Assembly (NCBI RefSeq): GCF_001722335.1
Contig: NZ_MIHA01000022.1
Coordinates: 29,082-93,081, forward strand
Direction of reading: 5' to 3'
Origin: Mycolicibacterium flavescens
Lineage (GTDB): Bacteria > Actinomycetota > Actinomycetes > Mycobacteriales > Mycobacteriaceae
DNA: 64,000 bases
The position numbers were made by a program, and so were the translations under genes. Positions 58,753 to 64,000 of this stretch are shown here, piece after piece. The notes under the pieces are model-generated. The model saw only the letters and a list, made by a program, of their open reading frames with translations, ran no database searches and was not told the origin of the DNA. How positions within the stretch are numbered: the stretch's first letter is position 1; the number at the start of each line of letters is the position of its first letter.

Positions 58753-59454
58753 ATGACCGCAATATTCGACCCGGACATCCTCGGCCCGGCCGACACCGAT
58801 GCGGAGCTGACCCGAGCGGCCGTCTCCGGCGACAAGCGAGCGTTCGCCATGATCTATGACCGTTACTCGAACCGGCTCTACGACTTCTGCGTCGGCATGC
58901 TCGGCAACCGCGACGGCGCGGCCGACTGTGTGCAGGATGTGTTCTGCACTGCGGCAACGCAATTGCCGCGGTTGCGCGATCCCGACAAGTTGCGGCCGCG
59001 GCTGTATTCCATCGCCCGCAACGAGGCGTTGCGGCGGATCCGCGACCAGCGCCGCGAGACGCCCACCGATGATCTGCCCGATACGGCGTCCGGCGACGCG
59101 GGACCCGAGGCGTTGGCCGCGCGACTGGAGTTGGCCGACCTGATCGCCGACGCGGCCGGGGGGCTGTCCGACCGCGACCGGTCCGTTCTCGAACTGGCTT
59201 TCCGGCACGACCTCAGCGGCCCGGACCTGGCCGCCGTCCTCGGAGTCATGCCGGCGACCGCCAACACGATCGTGCACCGGCTACGCCAGAACATCGAGCG
59301 CTCCCTGGGCGCGCTGCTGGTGTCGCGGCGGGTCCCGGGCCGACGGCGGCTGCGCCGAGCTCCGCGCGATCCTCGACGGCTGGGACGGAACTTTCAATGT
59401 GCTGATGCGCAAACGGATTTCGCGGCACATCGAATCCTGCGTGACGTGCGATGA
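58753..59454 (+). CDS. ECF sigma factor, copy 1 (C-terminus out of frame)
   Basis: The 233-residue open frame starts MTAIFDPDILGPADTDAELT. Sigma2 is at about 29-100 (AFAMIYDRYSNRLYDFCVGM, then AADCVQDVFCTAATQLPRLR), and sigma4 at about 137-187 (LSDRDRSVLELAFRHDLSGP, then VMPATANTIVHRLRQNIERS). After residue 193 the frame leaves its natural continuation and runs into Arg-rich nonsense to 59454. The real continuation (GCAELRAILDGWDG) is in the +1 frame and joins the ZAS-TM-Pro-rich frame ending at 60100. Both sigma domains are intact, so a truncated sigma protein could still work. Confidence 0.75.
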   Translation: MTAIFDPDILGPADTDAELTRAAVSGDKRAFAMIYDRYSNRLYDFCVGMLGNRDGAADCVQDVFCTAATQLPRLRDPDKLRPRLYSIARNEALRRIRDQRRETPTDDLPDTASGDAGPEALAARLELADLIADAAGGLSDRDRSVLELAFRHDLSGPDLAAVLGVMPATANTIVHRLRQNIERSLGALLVSRRVPGRRRLRRAPRDPRRLGRNFQCADAQTDFAAHRILRDVR

Positions 59455-60100
59455 GCAGCGGCGGCGCCTCGCCAGCCCTGCTGCGTTGCTGGGCGCTGCC
59501 CCGGTGTTCGTCCCGGCGCCGGCGTCGCTGCGCGACCAGACCCTGCGCGAGGTCCAACTGACCTCGTCGACGGCGACTGTTCACCCGATAACTGCCCGCG
59601 CCGACGAGGGCCGAAGCACGGTGCTGCCGGTCGCGGTGTTCGTCATCGCGCTGATCGCCGCGCTCGGCGCCGTCGCGCTCTGGGCGACCTCGCCGACGAC
59701 GACCACCGTCCCGGTACCGATCGAGGCGGGCCAGACGATGGCCCCGCCCGTCCCGGCGCACGTGGGTCCGGCGCCGGTAACGCCGTCGGTCACCGCTGCC
59801 CCGGTGACATCCGAACGGCGAGCGGCGACTGCGCGGCCTGCGGTCTCGGTGCCGACCACGGCACCCGTCGCACCGCCGTCGTCACCGTCGCCGGCCGTGT
59901 CCTCACCGCCTCCGACCACCCCGCCGGCGCCGCCGCCGGCCTGGCCGCCGTTCCCGGACCTGCCGCAGTGGCCGCAGTTTCCGCAGTGGCCCGACGGGGC
60001 CGGCCCTGATCCTGGCGATCCAAGCGATCCCGGCGGTACGTTCACCGGCCCGTCGGACCTCGGCAGTCTCCCTTCCGCGGACCCGCCGCCCGTCGGCTGA
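59399..60100 (+). CDS. Zinc anti-sigma (ZAS) domain, membrane helix, Pro-rich exterior (copy 1, 3' part)
   Basis: The 233-residue open frame starts at GTG 59399. Residues 4-20 read RKRISRHIESCVTCDEQ, where HxxxCxxC is the zinc-binding anti-sigma motif. One membrane helix is at about 75-96 (VAVFVIALIAALGAVALWAT), and an exterior of about 130 residues, Thr/Pro-rich, ends GSLPSADPPPVG. It overlaps the sigma frame by 56 bases. Homology to copy 2 shows that the codons before the GTG (from about 59339) belong to the same protein, so this was once the C-terminal half of a sigma/anti-sigma fusion. It could now be made separately. Confidence 0.65.
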   Translation: MLMRKRISRHIESCVTCDEQRRRLASPAALLGAAPVFVPAPASLRDQTLREVQLTSSTATVHPITARADEGRSTVLPVAVFVIALIAALGAVALWATSPTTTTVPVPIEAGQTMAPPVPAHVGPAPVTPSVTAAPVTSERRAATARPAVSVPTTAPVAPPSSPSPAVSSPPPTTPPAPPPAWPPFPDLPQWPQFPQWPDGAGPDPGDPSDPGGTFTGPSDLGSLPSADPPPVG

Positions 60101-60129
60101 CATCAACCAACAACCGAAAGGACTGTGTG

Positions 60130-60354
60130 ATGAACGAATTCCTGTGGGTGCTGCTCCTGCTTCTGGCCGCCCTGTGTCTGTTCGCCGGGAAGATCGCGCT
60201 GCACCTTGATCAGGGTGCCCAGCAGAACACGTCGATCTTGGAGGCGGCAGCGCCCACCGACCAGGGATACACGTCGGTGTGGCACGACCCCGGCACGGGG
60301 TCCGCGCGTGGCGACACCTACTTCCTCACCGACAATCGCGTCGCGCCGGACTGA
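60130..60354 (+). CDS. Small secreted or membrane protein between the sigma paralogs
   Basis: The 74-residue protein starts MNEFLWVLLLLLAALCLFAG, a Leu-rich signal or membrane anchor, then a polar mature part with Gln/Asn/Gly/Tyr residues (PTDQGYTSVWHDPGTGSARG). AAAGGA precedes the ATG by about 9 bases; a GTG three bases upstream is another possible start. It is placed between the two sigma copies on the same strand, 29 bases after the anti-sigma frame. No family recognised. Confidence 0.65.
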   Translation: MNEFLWVLLLLLAALCLFAGKIALHLDQGAQQNTSILEAAAPTDQGYTSVWHDPGTGSARGDTYFLTDNRVAPD

Positions 60355-60447
60355 CGGCGGTCGGGCGATGTCGGAACAGCAAACGCGCCGAATACGCGTA
60401 CACCCGGCGCCTACTGCGTACTCTGTGGTACGGCGATGGGGATCGCA

Positions 60448-60780
60448 ATGACCGCAGTACCGCAGTGGCACGTCGAGGATGTGCGCACAACCGATGCCGA
60501 ACTCGTGCGCGGCAGTATGTCCGGCGATCGGGCGGCCTTCGCCGCCATCTACGACCGCTACGCCGATCGCCTCCACGACTTCTGCGTCGGGATGTTGCGT
60601 GACCTCGACGGCGCAGCCGACTGCGTGCAGGAGACGTTCTGCATCGCCGCGACCCGACTGCCGCAGCTAAGGGACCGGGACAAGCTGCGGCCCTGGCTGT
60701 ATTCGATCGCCCGCAACGAAGTGTTGCGTCGACTGCGAGAGCTGCGCCGAAACGCCGTCCGACGAACTACCCGACCATGA
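60448..60780 (+). pseudogene. ECF sigma factor, copy 2, 5' fragment (frameshifted)
   Basis: The open frame gives 110 residues, starting MTAVPQWHVEDVRTTDAELV, parallel to copy 1. Sigma2 is present (AFAAIYDRYADRLHDFCVGM, AADCVQETFCIAATRLPQLR). At about 60748 the frame breaks: the natural continuation ETPSDELPDHESDDADAETL is in the +1 frame, while frame 0 meets TGA at 60778. Compared with copy 1 the simplest change is a 2-base loss after CTGCGCC. Sigma4 is therefore lost from this product. Confidence 0.7.
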
Positions 60781-60961
60781 ATCCGACGACGCCGACGCCG
60801 AGACTCTCTCGGCCCGAACCGAACTCGCCAACCTGATCGCAGAGGCCGCCGGCGGGCTGTCGGACCGCGACCGGGCGGTACTGGACCTCACCTTCCGGCG
60901 CGGTCTCGACGGCCCCGAACTCGCCGAGGCACTGGGAGTCAGCCGCGCCAGCGCCAACACG

Positions 60962-61753
60962 ATGGTTTCGCGGTTGCGTCAGACAGTAGAGCGTTCTCTC
61001 TACGCGCTCCTGGTCTCACGCCGCGCGCAGCGGAACTCCCAGGGGTGCGCAGAGCTTCGTGGAATCCTGGCGTTGTGGGACGGTCAGTTCACCGTGCCCA
61101 TGCGCAAACGGATCTCCCGACACATCGAGTCCTGCGCCGTGTGCGACGAGGAACGACGCCGGCTCGTCAGTCCGACCGCCCTGCTGGGGGCGGCGCCGGT
61201 GATGATCCCGGCACCGAGGTGGCTGCGCGACAAAACAATGCGCGACATCGAACTCGTCAGCCACGACACCGCGATGGCCGGCGGCGCCGACCGTTCCGCC
61301 GGCGGGCATGGGGCCCGCGCGGACCGTAGGCGAATGATGTTGGCGGCGTTGCTGATCGCCGAATTGGCGGCGGCGACCGCGCTGCTGATTGCCTACATCA
61401 ACTCGTCGTCGGCGACCCCCGTCTCCCCCGCTGAGGTGAGTCAAACTGCGACGCCCGACCCGCCGAGCGCACCACCCCCGCCGCTACCGCCGCCTCCGCC
61501 GGCACCGTCGCCACGCGATGAGCCGACCCCCCGGTCAGCCCCGCCACCGCAACCGCCTCCGTCGATCGTCGTCGTTCCGCCGCCGGCCCCCGAGGCGGAT
61601 GTGCCGCCGGCCGAAGAGCCGCCCGCCACGCCGGCGGCTCCCTCCACCAAGCCGCCGATGTCGTTCAGCCCGACGGCGGTGGTGACCCCGGCGCCCCCAC
61701 CGGATTCCGACGGCGGCGGCAACCGGCGCTCGAGCCGGGCCGGCGCATCGTAA
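60962..61753 (+). CDS. Copy 2, 3' part: sigma4 end, ZAS motif, membrane helix, Pro-rich exterior
   Basis: This frame is open from about 60749 and encodes sigma4 (LSDRDRAVLDLTFRRGLDGP), then GCAELRGILALWDGQFTVPM, the ZAS motif RHIESCAVCDEE (HxxxCxxC), a membrane helix (about 120-142 of the ATG-started product, ALLIAELAAATALLIAYINS) and a long Pro-rich exterior. The ATG at 60962 begins only at the end of sigma4. The original protein was a sigma-anti-sigma fusion from 60448 to 61753. It may now be read only as a membrane fragment, or as a fusion if frameshifting occurs. Confidence 0.6.
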   Translation: MVSRLRQTVERSLYALLVSRRAQRNSQGCAELRGILALWDGQFTVPMRKRISRHIESCAVCDEERRRLVSPTALLGAAPVMIPAPRWLRDKTMRDIELVSHDTAMAGGADRSAGGHGARADRRRMMLAALLIAELAAATALLIAYINSSSATPVSPAEVSQTATPDPPSAPPPPLPPPPPAPSPRDEPTPRSAPPPQPPPSIVVVPPPAPEADVPPAEEPPATPAAPSTKPPMSFSPTAVVTPAPPPDSDGGGNRRSSRAGAS

Positions 61754-61767
61754 ATTCGATTCGCGAA

Positions 61768-61809
61768 GAAGTGTCAGCGGAGGGCGGCTTGTCGGCTCTT
61801 ACCTGCGAC
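61768..61809 (+). promoter_or_regulatory. Promoter-like element B, second copy of element A
   Basis: TGTCAGCG (61772-61779), a 15-base spacer, then GCTCTTACCTG (61795-61805) and GCGAC: the same layout as at 58010. It lies just after the copy 2 fusion gene and before a short open frame (61771-61989), whose GTG start would lie inside it. Confidence 0.6.
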
Positions 61810-61989
61810 AGCGACCAACGCGGCGACGAGCCCGCTCCCGCCGCCGCCCTCCAGGTGGTGGCGCAGCATGGCGGCCGGAGCTACCACGTCCTGCTGATGA
61901 TCGGCGGCGAGCACGACAACGCGACCTATCAGCGCGACGCCGAGGCGATCCTGGCGGGGTTCGAGGTTCTGCCACCGGCCAACTCGTAG
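61771..61989 (+). pseudogene. C-terminal remnant of a secreted protein behind element B
   Basis: The 72-residue open frame starts at a GTG inside element B, so its first 20 residues are doubtful. The later part, VVAQHGGRSYHVLLMIGGEH followed by NATYQRDAEAILAGFEVLPP, looks like the natural end of a larger folded protein, as in some mycobacterial lipoproteins. No signal peptide or full domain is left. A probable terminator follows. It is either a decayed gene or a small protein with a later start. Confidence 0.4.
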
Positions 61990-62010
61990 ATCTGACTGGG
62001 ATCGGCGTAT

Positions 62011-62039
62011 GCGCACGTTCGCGGCTCGCGAGCGTGCGC
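62011..62039. terminator. Hairpin between the sigma block and dinF
   Basis: GCGCACGTTCGCG (62011-62023) pairs with CGCGAGCGTGCGC (62027-62039) over 13 base pairs with one G-T wobble and a 3-base loop. It lies between convergent transcripts and ends the sigma block and the dinF operon. Confidence 0.7.
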
Positions 62040-62096
62040 GCACCGCTGCGATTCCGCGGCGTGTCGTGTGCAGACATGCACGCTCACCGCAACAAG

Positions 62097-64000
<1,904 letters not shown>

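Overview
The window reads as one contiguous piece of a high-GC mycobacterial chromosome, most likely a fast-growing environmental Mycobacterium/Mycolicibacterium. The evidence is the order of the core genes, which follows the known Mycobacterium tuberculosis order from recX/recA to dinF and the DHH phosphoesterase, and mycobacterial hallmarks: a RecA intein, the ClgR-PspA-PspM stress module, PptT/PptH, a Tat-exported class A beta-lactamase beside ald, and a mycofactocin-type SDR. The species cannot be fixed from sequence reading alone.

Region 1 (1-2.5 kb): recX (cut by the window edge) overlaps recA, which carries a full-size RecA-b-site intein with both LAGLIDADG-type motifs. Upstream of recA lie a LexA/SOS box and a PafBC-type promoter. 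Region 2 (2.5-18.1 kb): a tightly overlapping plus-strand operon for a group 1h high-affinity [NiFe] hydrogenase. It holds hypA, hypB, the structural genes hhyS/hhyL, an Fe-S partner (NifU plus altered Rieske), DUF5947, DUF6084, an unknown protein, a tiny DUF6893 membrane protein, a maturation protease, hypC, hypF, DUF6390, a SIS/HypC-like fusion, a SIS protein, hypE, a second hypC and hypD. In M. tuberculosis this interval is absent between recA and the DUF3046 gene.

Region 3 (18-51 kb): conserved core genes. These include the clgR-pspA-pspM envelope stress module, pgsA3, argA, ftsK, RNase J, dapA, thyX, dfrA-thyA, dapB, the divergent aldR/ald pair, blaS, pepR, pnp, rpsO, ribF, mntR, truB, pptT and pptH. 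Several convergent gene pairs end in strong hairpins, and two tandem hairpins sit between rpsO and pnp.

Region 4 (51-62 kb): accessory surface and regulatory genes. They comprise a DUF3558 protein, a CocE/NonD hydrolase, a small secreted protein, an enoyl-CoA hydratase, a methyltransferase and a large secreted GjpA-like protein. Next come two neighbouring paralogs of an unusual ECF sigma factor fused to a zinc anti-sigma domain, a membrane helix and a proline-rich exterior. In both paralogs the reading frame is broken by the same type of shift at different places, and a ~40-bp promoter-like element occurs once at each end of this block. Region 5 (62-64 kb): the MATE transporter dinF and the start-truncated DHH phosphoesterase, again matching core mycobacterial order.

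The genes most worth follow-up are the hydrogenase accessory block (SIS proteins, HypC-like fusion, DUFs) and the sigma/anti-sigma fusion pair.
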